Source: Burkholderiales bacterium
Lineage (GTDB): Bacteria; Pseudomonadota; Gammaproteobacteria; Burkholderiales; Burkholderiaceae_C
Length of the DNA: 64,000 bases
Reading direction: 5' to 3'
Assembly: GCA_947372465.1 (NCBI GenBank)
Contig: CANBTT010000002.1
Coordinates: 90,544-154,543, forward strand
Under the pieces are notes generated by a model. The model made no database searches. It saw only the letters and a list, made by a program, of their open reading frames with translations, and was not told where the DNA came from. A program made the position numbers and the translations under genes. Positions 8,310 through 16,759 of this stretch are shown here, piece after piece. How positions within the stretch are numbered: the first letter of the stretch is position 1; each line of letters starts with the position of its first letter.

Positions 8310-9506
8310 ATGTTCAGATCTAAAACCAAAAATTTGTTTTTTCTGAGCGTCTTGTCTTTGTCCTTTGGTGTCTGCGCGCAACTCGCGCCGGTTCGAACCT
8401 GGCCTGAGTTAAGAGATGCTGTTATCGACCGGGTTCAAAGAAATGCTTATCCTCTAACCGGCTTTGCTCAAACCGATGTCAAAGAGGTCATGCAACGCAT
8501 CCAATCTCTTGACCGCGATGAATGGGCCAATTCATGGATGATTCAGGGTGAGCAGTACATGCACAAAGCCTTGTCTCATTCAAACGAGCCTGTTTTGGCC
8601 AGCGAGGACTTTTTGAACGCATGGCGTTACTTTAGTTTTGGTGCGTGGCCCACGCAAAATTCATTGCAAAAGAAAAGAGCGTTTGAGCGCTCAACACAAG
8701 CGTTCAGGTCCTATGCTGCCCTTCAAAACCCTCGCATTGAAGTGATCAGAGTGCCCTTTGAGGGACGAGAAATCATTGGGTATTTGCAATTGCCCCAAGG
8801 GGTGAAGAACCCCCCCGTTGTTCTTAGCATCGGTGGGCTTGACAGTTACAAGGAGTTTGTCGTTGAGCAGTATGGCCCGCACTATATCAATGCAAAGCTG
8901 GGATATTTGGCGCTGGATATGCCTGGTACAGGAGAAGCGGTGGTCAAAGTCGACGTTGGCGCAGAAAAGATCTTCTCCAAGGTCCTTGACTATTTAAAGA
9001 CCCGGGCGGACCTTTCTCAATCAAATTTCTTTGTGATGGGGGTGTCGTGGGGAGGGCACTGGTCTGCGAGATTGGGGTTCTTGGAGAAAGATCGATTAAA
9101 AGGGGCTGTCGTATGGGGTGGGCCAGTCGATCGTTACTTTGCAAGGGAGTGGCAAGCCAAAGCGCTTTCGACAAAGGAGTATTTGTTCGATCTGTTTGCC
9201 GCTAGAGCTGCTGTTTACGGGGTCAATGATTTGGAAGATTTCTATCAATATGGGCCCAAAATGTCCTTGATCAAAAGCGGTTTGATCTCAAACCCTTCAA
9301 CGGCCATGTTGCTGGTCAACGGTGAGAAGGACAGCCAAGTTCCGATTGAGGATTTGTACGCACTCTTGAAATCTGGAACACCCAAGGAAGCCTGGGTCAA
9401 TCCTCAAGGGGGGCATATTGGTCGAGGAGCCGGTTGGCCTGACATTGAAATCCTTAAAACGGTGATCATTCCTTGGCTTGTTAGACGAAATTCAAGCGCT
9501 CATTGA
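8310..9506 (+). CDS. Secreted alpha/beta hydrolase (FrsA/DUF1100-like esterase)
   Basis: A 398-residue hydrolase with signal peptide (FFLSVLSLSFGVCAQ) starting at ATG 8310 behind AAGGAG. The alpha/beta core shows PPVVLSIGGLDSYKEF for the oxyanion region and GVSWGGHWSARLGF with the nucleophilic Ser in G-x-S-x-G. LLVNGEKDSQVP carries the acid and NPQGGHIGRGAG the catalytic His. The N-terminal helical part (about residues 20-150) is like that of FrsA-type esterases. The substrate is unknown. It sits between two Bug genes and its end is 16 bases from the next one, so it is probably co-transcribed with the downstream binding protein. Confidence 0.85.
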   Translation: MFRSKTKNLFFLSVLSLSFGVCAQLAPVRTWPELRDAVIDRVQRNAYPLTGFAQTDVKEVMQRIQSLDRDEWANSWMIQGEQYMHKALSHSNEPVLASEDFLNAWRYFSFGAWPTQNSLQKKRAFERSTQAFRSYAALQNPRIEVIRVPFEGREIIGYLQLPQGVKNPPVVLSIGGLDSYKEFVVEQYGPHYINAKLGYLALDMPGTGEAVVKVDVGAEKIFSKVLDYLKTRADLSQSNFFVMGVSWGGHWSARLGFLEKDRLKGAVVWGGPVDRYFAREWQAKALSTKEYLFDLFAARAAVYGVNDLEDFYQYGPKMSLIKSGLISNPSTAMLLVNGEKDSQVPIEDLYALLKSGTPKEAWVNPQGGHIGRGAGWPDIEILKTVIIPWLVRRNSSAH

Positions 9507-9522
9507 TGGAGGACCCGCATTC

Positions 9523-10491
9523 ATGAAAACAATGCATTTGAAATTGCTCTTGTTGTCTTGTGCCTTTGCCGTGGGCGCTGTGCAAGCTCAAATTTACCCC
9601 TCTAAGCCAATCAAAATCATTGTTCCTTATTCGCCGGGAGGCTTTGCCGACTCTGGTGTCAGGGCCATCAGTGAGGGCTTGGGGACTCGTCTTGGGACAA
9701 GCATCGTCATTGAAAACCGCCCCGGCGCGAGTGGTGTCATTGGGGTGATGGCGGTCTCCAATGCACCTGCTGACGGATACACCTTTTTGCTGGGCTTTGA
9801 TGGCACACTGATCACCTATCCCTTCATGGTGTCAAAACCCCCCTTCAATGTTTTGAAGGACCTCACAGCCATTTCTAAAATAGGGGACTCGGCCATGATT
9901 TTGGCCGCTCACCCCTCATTGCCCGTCAAAAATATTGCCGATCTCATTGAGTACTCAAAACAAAAGGGAGTGCCCTTGCCTTACGGCAGTTCAGGTCTGG
10001 GCTCCACACCGCACTTGGCGGGTGAACTCTTTAAAGCAAGGACCAATGTGTCGCTTGAGCACATTGCTTATAAGGGCGGTGGCCAAGCCACCATCGACAC
10101 CTTGGGGGGGCAAATTCCCATGGTTTTTACGACCCTGGCCACTGTTCAGCAGTACATCAAAACGGGCAAACTCAATGCATTGGGGGTGACCAGTGCCAAA
10201 CGACTGAGTGCCTTGCCCGACACCCCGACTTTCATTGAAGGGGGGGTGCCTGGCTTCGTGCTATCGACTTGGATTGGCATATTTGCGCCACCTTCTACCC
10301 CCAAAGCCATCATTGACAAAGTCCAAGTCGAGCTGTCAAAGGTATTGATGGTGCCCAGTGTCAAAGAGCGACTGGGTACTTTGGGCATCGAGCCCTCCGG
10401 TAACACCCATGAGCAATTCACAGAACAAATTGCCAGCGATCTGGCGATGTGGGGGCCCATTGTTAAAAAAGCCAACATCAATTTAGATTGA
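9523..10491 (+). CDS. Tripartite tricarboxylate transporter substrate-binding protein (Bug family)
   Basis: A 322-residue Bug-family protein. ATG 9523, with GGAGG about ten bases upstream, starts the signal peptide ending at AVQAQIYPSKP. Signatures: KPIKIIVPYSPGGFADSGVR, VIENRPGASGVIGVMAVS, YGSSGLGSTPHLAGELFK, HIAYKGGGQATIDTLGGQ. It follows the secreted hydrolase by 16 bases and is likely in the same transcript. It converges on the MFS exporter gene 25 bases away. The ligand is unknown. Confidence 0.92.
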   Translation: MKTMHLKLLLLSCAFAVGAVQAQIYPSKPIKIIVPYSPGGFADSGVRAISEGLGTRLGTSIVIENRPGASGVIGVMAVSNAPADGYTFLLGFDGTLITYPFMVSKPPFNVLKDLTAISKIGDSAMILAAHPSLPVKNIADLIEYSKQKGVPLPYGSSGLGSTPHLAGELFKARTNVSLEHIAYKGGGQATIDTLGGQIPMVFTTLATVQQYIKTGKLNALGVTSAKRLSALPDTPTFIEGGVPGFVLSTWIGIFAPPSTPKAIIDKVQVELSKVLMVPSVKERLGTLGIEPSGNTHEQFTEQIASDLAMWGPIVKKANINLD

Positions 10492-10515
10492 TGGGCGCCT
10501 TGCTCCAAGATGGTT

Positions 10516-12201
10516 TCAAGCGCTCTCTGTGCTCTTCATGACGTAGCGATTCACGATAGGTGGGGATTCTAGGGTGTGAAAGGCCATTTTGCGGTCCCTG
10601 ATGGTGACATCGGATTCAGACATTCTGTCAAATCGCCTGAGGTGGTCGTTCCATGACTCATCCTCGACCACTTCAACATATCGCTCTGGGCGCGCCACAT
10701 CGTGAAGCAACTCCCACCTCAGCGCGCCATGCCTTAAGCGGCTCCTGCGACTTTCTTGCATCAATTCTGTGAAGGCTTTGGACTTTTTGGGATCGATGAT
10801 GTATTCAATGGTCATCATGATGTGACCCACCTCCGCTGGCTTGGGGTGAGAAGGCGGAATCAAGGCGTGAGATGGGGTCAAGTCATCTTCCAGGCCTGCA
10901 TCGGGTCTAAAGTGGTTGACCAAATAGGTGCCAATGAGTCCGGCCAAGGCCGCCAATGTCAGGCTGATCGGCACGGAACTGATCGTGGCGACTTGTCCCC
11001 AAAGTGCAGCCCCAAAAGCGGATGAGCCCATGATGGCCATTTGGTAGGTGGACATGCCTCGCGCGCGGACCCAGTCGGGCAACCCCATTTGAGCCGAGAC
11101 GCTGAGTGTGTTGGCTGTTGAGATCCATGCGGCCCCAGCCAAGCACATGCAGGCCATGGTGATGAAAGGAATGTGGTTAAAGGCGATGATCACCATGGCG
11201 ATGGTTTGAAGGATACAGCCTCTGATGATCAGCTGATCCCTGGAGTACATCATGCGCAGCTTTGGGATGTAGAGGGCCGCACAAATGGCACCAATGCCCA
11301 TGCAGGCCAAAACGATGGTGAATGTGCTTGCATCACCACCGTCTAGATTTTTTGCCACCAAGGGCAACAAGGCGATGAGTGCGGTGGAGCTAAAGAAGAA
11401 AATGGCGATGCGAATCAAAACGCCCTTGAAATGTGAGGACTGAGAAATAAATTGAACGCCGACCCGCATGGCGCTCCAAAGCTTTTCACGGCCCAAGGGG
11501 TTGGCCACTTTCTCTCTTTTCCAAGTGCTCATGATGATGGCCGATACCACGGACATCAGCGCATTCAAAGCGTAGACCCATGCACTGCCCATTGAGGCAA
11601 TGATGGCTCCGGCAAGCAAGGGGCCCACCACTCGAGAGGTGTTCATGGACACGGCGTTCAAGGCCAGACCAGAGGCCAGTTGTGTCTTGGGAAGCAATTC
11701 AGGAACAACGGAGGAGAAAACTGGCCAGCGCATGGCCAGTCCAATGCCATTGCAAAAGGTCAGAGCAATGAGCATCATGGGGGACAAATTCCCAAAAAAC
11801 ACGAGCAAACTCAAGATAACGGCAATAAAAGCAATCCAGATTTGGGTAAAAATCAAAAATTTGCGCCTGTCCAGTATGTCTGCCAAGGCACCGCAGGGCA
11901 AGCCGAGCAAGAAGACGGGCAGGGTAGAGGCCGACTGCACCAAGGCAACCCAGATGGGCGTGACATTCATGGATGTCATCATCCAGGCTCCAGCCACATC
12001 GTTCATCCACATGCAAATGTTTGCAACCAACCAGCACCCCCAAAGCATGCGAAAGACAGGCTGCTCAAAGGGGGTAAAGATGCTTTGGTCTTCTTGTATA
12101 GGAGAATTCAAACTGGGCAGGACGTTAACATTAAAATCAAGACATGGGCTTGGGTTATGATCTGAGAGATGGCTCATTTGAGCACAGGTCTTTGGATCCA
12201 T
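10516..12201 (-). CDS. MFS exporter (MFS_3 / EntS-like) with C-terminal monooxygenase-like domain
   Basis: About 561 residues. The first ~420 are a major-facilitator permease of the MFS_3 type: MLWGCWLVANICMWM opens the first helix, GALADILDRRKFLIF is the loop 2-3 signature, and NGIGLAMRWPVFSSVVPELL is typical of this family. The last ~110 residues (from GHIMMTIEYIIDPKKSKAF) look like a dimeric alpha/beta-barrel ABM-type domain: RYVEVVEDESWNDHLRRFDR. This permease-ABM architecture occurs in other proteobacteria; the exported substrate is not known. The start is uncertain: GTG 12240, ATG 12201 and ATG 12177 are in frame and none has a good ribosome binding site. Divergent from the Bug gene at 12314. 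Confidence 0.82.
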   Translation of the reverse strand: MDPKTCAQMSHLSDHNPSPCLDFNVNVLPSLNSPIQEDQSIFTPFEQPVFRMLWGCWLVANICMWMNDVAGAWMMTSMNVTPIWVALVQSASTLPVFLLGLPCGALADILDRRKFLIFTQIWIAFIAVILSLLVFFGNLSPMMLIALTFCNGIGLAMRWPVFSSVVPELLPKTQLASGLALNAVSMNTSRVVGPLLAGAIIASMGSAWVYALNALMSVVSAIIMSTWKREKVANPLGREKLWSAMRVGVQFISQSSHFKGVLIRIAIFFFSSTALIALLPLVAKNLDGGDASTFTIVLACMGIGAICAALYIPKLRMMYSRDQLIIRGCILQTIAMVIIAFNHIPFITMACMCLAGAAWISTANTLSVSAQMGLPDWVRARGMSTYQMAIMGSSAFGAALWGQVATISSVPISLTLAALAGLIGTYLVNHFRPDAGLEDDLTPSHALIPPSHPKPAEVGHIMMTIEYIIDPKKSKAFTELMQESRRSRLRHGALRWELLHDVARPERYVEVVEDESWNDHLRRFDRMSESDVTIRDRKMAFHTLESPPIVNRYVMKSTESA

Positions 12202-12313
12202 TCTACCGCTGCGCAAGGCGCAGTGCTCGTCTTGAGCCACGCTTCACAATTCTTTTAACTGTTCTTCCTCGGTCTTGCTTTTTTGTTTTTTTGAGGGGAA
12301 AAGTCCTTTTTTT

Positions 12314-13282
12314 ATGATGAATCAGTTCTTTGTAGCCGTGACAAAAGCATTTTTTGGCGGATTTTTGTTGTTTTGCCTAGGTGCTCAAGCCCTTGACTAT
12401 CCCGTCAAGCCCATCACCATTGTGGTGGGTTTCTCTGCGGGGGGGTCCAGCGATGTCATCGCCCGAATCGTTGCCGAAAGGCTCTCCAGTGGGCTTGCTC
12501 AGCCTGTGGTGGTTGAGAACCGAGCAGGCGTGGGCTCGATTGTGGGGGCGACTTTCGTCTCTCACGCCAAACCCGATGGTTATACGCTTTTGATGGGGGC
12601 GAGTGGGCCCATGGTGTTTAACCACGCTTTGTATGCCAAGTTGCCTTATGGCATTCAAGACTTTACGCCCATTTCATTGATTTGTACCTTCCCACTCTTG
12701 CTGCTCAGTTCAGCCAATCAACCCTTTAAAACCCTGGATGATTTGATTGCCTACGGCAAGAAAAATCCTGATAAAGTGAATTACAGCGCCAGTTCCTCGG
12801 CCTTTCAACTTGTCACTGAGTTGCTCAACAAAAAGTTTGGTACGCGCTTTGCTCACATCCCTTACAAAGGCAGCAACGACTCTGTCGCTGCCTTGCTCAG
12901 CAACGACGTGACCATGACTTTGGTGGATGCGGGTGCCGCGTCACCCGCACTTCAATCTGCTCGCGCTAGGGTGTTGGCCGTGACGTCGGCCGAACGCTTG
13001 GGTGAAATGCCAAGTGTCCCGACCATGAGCGAGTTGGGTGTGGACATGAAAGTCTCCTTTTGGACGGGTTTGTTGGCGCCTTCTGGCACCCCCAAAGAGG
13101 TTGTGAAGCGTCTCAACGAGGAAATGGTCAAAGTCTTGGCCCACCCCGATGTCAAGCGCAAATTTGCCAGTCTCTATGTGATCCCCACTAGCAGTTCACC
13201 TGAAGAGTTGTCTCGACAAATCAGCTCGGAGATTTCACTTTGGAAGGATGTCGCGCTTGAAAACCGCATCAAGGCCGACTGA
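12314..13282 (+). CDS. Tripartite tricarboxylate transporter substrate-binding protein (Bug family)
   Basis: A 322-residue Bug-family protein with tandem ATG codons at 12314 and 12317 before a signal peptide ending at GAQALDYPVKP. Signatures: YPVKPITIVVGFSAGGSSDV, VVVENRAGVGSIVGATFVS, NYSASSSAFQLVTELLNKKF, HIPYKGSNDSVAALLSNDV. A GAGGGG purine run lies 18 bases before the first ATG, rather far for a ribosome binding site. The AEC permease starts 20 bases after its stop on the same strand. The pair is probably one operon, although Bug and AEC proteins are not known to form one transporter. Confidence 0.92.
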   Translation: MMNQFFVAVTKAFFGGFLLFCLGAQALDYPVKPITIVVGFSAGGSSDVIARIVAERLSSGLAQPVVVENRAGVGSIVGATFVSHAKPDGYTLLMGASGPMVFNHALYAKLPYGIQDFTPISLICTFPLLLLSSANQPFKTLDDLIAYGKKNPDKVNYSASSSAFQLVTELLNKKFGTRFAHIPYKGSNDSVAALLSNDVTMTLVDAGAASPALQSARARVLAVTSAERLGEMPSVPTMSELGVDMKVSFWTGLLAPSGTPKEVVKRLNEEMVKVLAHPDVKRKFASLYVIPTSSSPEELSRQISSEISLWKDVALENRIKAD

Positions 13283-13302
13283 GCCTTTTTCAAAGCAAAA
13301 GA

Positions 13303-14241
13303 ATGGGTGATCTCAATACCTTGTCCGCCTATCCGGCGCTCTTGGCGCAGCTCCTACCCGTCATCTGCTGCGCTGCAATAGGCTTTTACTGGGGCAGAAT
13401 GGGCAAAATCTTTCCCAGTGAATTTGTCTCCAATGTGGCGATTTCATTTGCAACCCCGTCCTTGGTTTTTTACACTCTGGTGACGACCAGCATGGACAAC
13501 GAGTTGCTGCTGAGGGTGGGTGCTGCAGCGGTGGTGTCTGTCATCGTGATGGCTTCAATTGCTTGTGTATTGCTCAGGCTCACGGGCTTGCCTGTTTTGT
13601 TTTTGCTCCCCTGTGCAACCTTTCCCAATGCAGGCAATTTGGGACTGCCCATGGCGCAGTTGTCGTACGGGGATGACGGCATGGTCATTGCGGTGACTTT
13701 CTTTGCTATTTTTTCATTTATGCAGCACACCGTGGGGGTCAGCTTTTTAGCTTGGGCCAATCACAAAAAAGCGTCGGGCAAGCAAAATTTTCCCTATGGT
13801 GTCGCTTTGGTGGGGATCGCGGCGGTCTTGGTCCGAGCTTTTCACGTAGAAGTACCTGCACCTATTTTGGGCAGTGCCAAGATGGTGGGCTCACTTGCCG
13901 TGCCCTTGATGTTGATCAGCTTGGGGTATGCCTTGTCCGTTTTGCAAAAGTCCAGGTTAAAGGAGGGCTCAAAACTTGGGCTGGTGAGGCTAACGGTTGG
14001 TGCATTGGGTGGGACCATCTTGATCTATTTTGCCAATTTCCCACTCCTCATCAGTGAAGTGATCATGCTGCAGCTCTTGATGCCGGTAGCCGTGGTGAAC
14101 TACATTTACACCGATCGCATGACCGAGTACGGGGACACCGCTGCAGCTGCTGTATTGGTCTCTACCTGTGTTTTTGCTGTCTTGTCTCCATTGATCATCG
14201 CTTGGTCTTCTTTTGGGGGCTCCTTGTTGATCGCTAGATGA
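13303..14241 (+). CDS. AEC family transporter (auxin efflux carrier-like permease)
   Basis: A 312-residue inner-membrane carrier with about ten hydrophobic segments in two halves. The first half carries LLPVICCAAIGFYWGR, and FPNAGNLGLPMAQLSYGDDG is the family's conserved N-G-x-G-LP region. The second half contains SLAVPLMLISLGYAL and MLQLLMPVAVVNYIY. AEC carriers export or exchange organic anions such as malate. It begins 20 bases after a Bug binding-protein gene, suggesting a shared transcript and related substrate, which is inference. The direction of transport cannot be told from sequence. Confidence 0.88.
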   Translation: MGDLNTLSAYPALLAQLLPVICCAAIGFYWGRMGKIFPSEFVSNVAISFATPSLVFYTLVTTSMDNELLLRVGAAAVVSVIVMASIACVLLRLTGLPVLFLLPCATFPNAGNLGLPMAQLSYGDDGMVIAVTFFAIFSFMQHTVGVSFLAWANHKKASGKQNFPYGVALVGIAAVLVRAFHVEVPAPILGSAKMVGSLAVPLMLISLGYALSVLQKSRLKEGSKLGLVRLTVGALGGTILIYFANFPLLISEVIMLQLLMPVAVVNYIYTDRMTEYGDTAAAAVLVSTCVFAVLSPLIIAWSSFGGSLLIAR

Positions 14242-14355
14242 GTCTCTTGATTTTCAACAAAAATGATCAAAATCAACGTCCTCTGATCACAAAACATGTT
14301 ACTTGGCGCAGAAATTGATCAGTTTGAGCACATCTTGCCTTACACTAATCGTTTT

Positions 14356-14386
14356 TCTCTAGATGACAAGAATGTCATTTGAGAGA
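14356..14386 (+). promoter_or_regulatory. Inverted repeat upstream of the potassium channel gene
   Basis: ATGACA-AGAA-TGTCAT (16 bases) is a perfect 6-bp inverted repeat, extended after a small bulge by TCTCT (14356-14360) and AGAGA (14382-14386). It sits about 55 bases before the channel start, in an otherwise empty 200-base gap. It could be an operator or a hairpin in the 5' leader. There is no T-run directly after it. Confidence 0.45.
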
Positions 14387-14441
14387 AAATACGCGTTTTG
14401 TTTATTACTCCAGTAATTGAATCTATCTTTAAGAGGTATCA

Positions 14442-15467
14442 ATGAATTCAACGGCCACATCCAACGAGAAACCAAGTCTCGTTAAGCAAATTTTTACAGA
14501 TCCCAATAGTGCTGTTTTCAATATTTGGGTGAACATCATCAATTTTTGGATCTTTGTTTCTTGTTTGTCCTTGGCTGGAGAGACCTTAGAGCCTTACGCG
14601 ACAGAACATGCAGTTGTGTTTCATTGGATTGAAATCATTGCGGTCACGTTTTTTACGTTTGATTATTTGGGCAATTTGTACTTCGCCTCAGACCGTGTCA
14701 AATACTTCTTTAGTTTCTGGGGCTTGGTGGACTTGATCTCCATTCTTCCCACTTTCTTGCAATTCTTGAACCTCTCAAGCTTACAAGGCACCAAGGTGCT
14801 TAGAGTGCTTCGCGTTGTTCGGGTCCTTCGGGTCTTGAAAATGGCCAGAATTGCAGTGCAAAAGATCATGAGTGCGGGCCACAGCAAGAACCCCATTTTG
14901 ACGAATCTCAAGATTTACTTCATTGCATTGTTCTCTGTGGTGATGATTTCCAGCACCCTCATGTACTATGTTGAAGGCAGTTTGTATTCGGCTGAGTCTT
15001 TGGCTGCGGGACAAGAAGCTCTGGATGCAGAGCTCAAAGCCAACCCATTGCCTGAGAACTCACCACCTGAGGCCTCTGTGTTCATGCCTGTGGACCCCTT
15101 GAGTGGCAACCCCATACCTGCCGACAAACGCTTCTACACTTCAATTCCCGCCGCAATGTGGTGGTGCATGGTCACTTTAACCACCACGGGTTATGGTGAC
15201 ATGTTCCCCTTGACGGCTGCCGGGCGAGTCATTGCATGCTTCACCATGTTGCTTGGCTTGGTACTGTTTGGTATTTTGTTGAACATCGTGGGTAAAACCA
15301 TCATGGTCATGCTCTTTGGTGAGCAAATGTCCGAAGACGAGCCAGCGGCCAAAAGAGACACGATCATTAATTTGATGGTCAAGCGCAACTGGATCAGCCA
15401 AGAAAGAGCAGAGCAAGTTGAACGCTTGAGCGAAGACGACATCAAAGACCGATTAAAACATCTTTAA
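14442..15467 (+). CDS. Voltage-gated potassium channel (Kv-like, six transmembrane segments)
   Basis: A 341-residue channel subunit. S1-S3 are hydrophobic; S4 near residues 125-140 is RVLRVVRVLRVLKMAR with Arg at every third position, the voltage sensor. After S5 the pore helix AAMWWCMVTLTTTGYGDMFP carries the selectivity filter TTTGYGD, then S6 follows. There is no RCK or cyclic-nucleotide domain, only a short charged helical tail (MVKRNWISQERAEQVERL). The extracellular loop between S5 and the pore is unusually long, about 60 acidic and Pro-rich residues. It is monocistronic, with a terminator directly after it and an inverted repeat in its leader. Function as a K+ channel is secure; its physiological role is not known. 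Confidence 0.93.
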   Translation: MNSTATSNEKPSLVKQIFTDPNSAVFNIWVNIINFWIFVSCLSLAGETLEPYATEHAVVFHWIEIIAVTFFTFDYLGNLYFASDRVKYFFSFWGLVDLISILPTFLQFLNLSSLQGTKVLRVLRVVRVLRVLKMARIAVQKIMSAGHSKNPILTNLKIYFIALFSVVMISSTLMYYVEGSLYSAESLAAGQEALDAELKANPLPENSPPEASVFMPVDPLSGNPIPADKRFYTSIPAAMWWCMVTLTTTGYGDMFPLTAAGRVIACFTMLLGLVLFGILLNIVGKTIMVMLFGEQMSEDEPAAKRDTIINLMVKRNWISQERAEQVERLSEDDIKDRLKHL

Positions 15468-15485
15468 GGTTCTTTCCTTAAAATC

Positions 15486-15515
15486 AAAGGCCTGACTTGT
15501 TCGGGCCTTTTTTTT
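15486..15515 (+). terminator. Intrinsic terminator after the potassium channel gene
   Basis: AAAGGCC (15486-15492) pairs with GGCCTTT (15504-15510). The stem is extended inward by a T-G wobble and a GA/TC step around a short CTTG-like loop. A run of eight Ts begins at the end of the stem. It lies 18 bases after the channel stop codon. Confidence 0.85.
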
Positions 15516-15544
15516 GGGGTCAATTTAAATCACTTTGATTTCAA

Positions 15545-15985
15545 ATGGGCAAAGCTTCTTTTTATTTCTGTCGCGCTGTTGCATGGAGCGTGTTTCTTTG
15601 CCTCCTGTGTTGTCCCCGCGCCTTTTCTCAAACTTATCTTGTTCACTGCGATATAGATGGTGTTGTTCCTGTTTTGAACGGCAAGGTGATCACAACGACC
15701 CCCATTGAGATGGAGGTTCAAGTCATAGGAAAGAACATTTATTTTTTGGTCAAAGAGCCCAAAATATACGCCATGCGGGTCAACAGCATCGAGACTGAAA
15801 AGTTCTTGTGCACCAATTTGTCAAATGAGTACAAAATTGGCGCAAGGATCAAAGACCGAGCAAGTGGGCTGCAGTCAGAGATCACCATCGATCGAAAGTC
15901 TGCTCAGGTGCATGGTTTTCATGATCTGGCACTAAAAAAAAGCACCGTGCGAGTCAATTTTGAAGGACCTTGCGTGGTGCCTTAG
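15545..15985 (+). CDS. Secreted protein of unknown function (146 aa)
   Basis: A small exported protein: hydrophobic N-terminus AVAWSVFLCLLCCPRAFSQ with a probable cleavage after FSQ, then about 115 residues with alternating hydrophobic pattern (EMEVQVIGKNIYFLVKEPK, YAMRVNSIE, VRVNFEGPCVV) suggesting a small beta-fold. Two Cys in the mature part (HCDIDG and EGPC) may form a disulfide. I do not recognise a family. It stands alone between a terminator and the convergent J-domain gene. No clear Shine-Dalgarno sequence precedes the ATG. The composition supports a real gene. Confidence 0.65.
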   Translation: MGKASFYFCRAVAWSVFLCLLCCPRAFSQTYLVHCDIDGVVPVLNGKVITTTPIEMEVQVIGKNIYFLVKEPKIYAMRVNSIETEKFLCTNLSNEYKIGARIKDRASGLQSEITIDRKSAQVHGFHDLALKKSTVRVNFEGPCVVP

Positions 15986-16075
15986 TGGGCTTTTGGCAAA
16001 GCGCATGGCGCGCCCGGATGGGTGACTGTCCACGTCAAGGGGCAAGTGGATCAAAGCCTTTGTTTGAGCAGGCTT

Positions 16076-16657
16076 TCAATGCGGTTGATTGACTTCGAAA
16101 TTTAATTTTTGAACGATGACTTCCTTGAGGGAAGAAAAGTCGTGTGTATAGCGCTTCTCCTTTTCCTCAAACTGATAAGTGTTTGAATAGCCATGGCGGA
16201 TGGTCAAGGGGATTTTGAACAGCTTTTCAAAAAGATTCACCAATTCAATTTCATCAACCGCATTGGCTTTGATTCTTGAGATGAGTTTTACATATTCATG
16301 CTCTTGGGGCTCAACAAATGACCTGCTTGAAGGGTGCGATTGTTGGGCGTTTGGCGTTGGTCGTGCAGCACCAGGGTGGTATTGAGGACGTTGGTTGCCC
16401 GGAGAAGATGCATGGTTGGGTTTGTGCGATTGACCCAAGGATTCGTTGAGGGCTTGGTCGTATTTTTTTCGTGAAATGGAATTGCTTAAAATTTTATAGG
16501 ACAAGTTGATGTCGACCATCAAATGAGTCCCCTGAACGGCGCCCGACTTTAATTTGTCGGGATGGTATTTTTGGGCCAGCGCTTTGTAGGCGGCTCGAAC
16601 CACAATGTCTTCGGCCGAGGGATCCAGTCCCAGCACTTGATAGAGAGTTTTGGTCAT
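16076..16657 (-). CDS. J-domain (DnaJ-like) protein
   Basis: A 193-residue protein whose first ~65 residues are a J domain: LYQVLGLDPSAEDIVVRAAY, the diagnostic HPD in ALAQKYHPDKLK, and SYKILSNSISRKKYDQAL. A Pro/Ser/Gln-rich linker and an unrecognised C-terminal segment of ~70 residues follow. The Gly/Phe and zinc-finger regions of true DnaJ are absent, so it is a specialised co-chaperone that would stimulate an Hsp70 ATPase. ATG 16657 is chosen because it starts the J domain; the frame runs upstream to 16747 without recognisable protein. No Shine-Dalgarno sequence is visible. Divergent from the LD-carboxypeptidase gene. A 7-bp stem, AAAGCCT/AGGCTTT (16053-16076), overlaps the stop. Confidence 0.85.
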   Translation of the reverse strand: MTKTLYQVLGLDPSAEDIVVRAAYKALAQKYHPDKLKSGAVQGTHLMVDINLSYKILSNSISRKKYDQALNESLGQSHKPNHASSPGNQRPQYHPGAARPTPNAQQSHPSSRSFVEPQEHEYVKLISRIKANAVDEIELVNLFEKLFKIPLTIRHGYSNTYQFEEKEKRYTHDFSSLKEVIVQKLNFEVNQPH

Positions 16658-16759
16658 CGAAAGAGGGTGAAAAAATGATTCGCCAATGACTATCGAGTTA
16701 TGATAGTCGATGTTCTTGCATGAATTATGATGTAAAAAAAGACCCAAAGGCCAGCTCTC

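Noticed and set aside
8390..8400. GGTTCGAACCT resembling a tRNA T-loop
   Set aside because: It lies inside the secreted hydrolase gene and no acceptor or anticodon stems can be built around it.
11600..12160. Plus-strand frame of 186 codons opposite the MFS exporter
   Set aside because: Antisense to the transmembrane part of a convincing permease; composition typical of shadow frames.
16053..16076. AAAGCCT/AGGCTTT stem between the secreted unknown protein and the J-domain gene
   Set aside because: Perfect 7-bp stem but no T-run and it overlaps the J-domain stop; not strong enough to list as a terminator.
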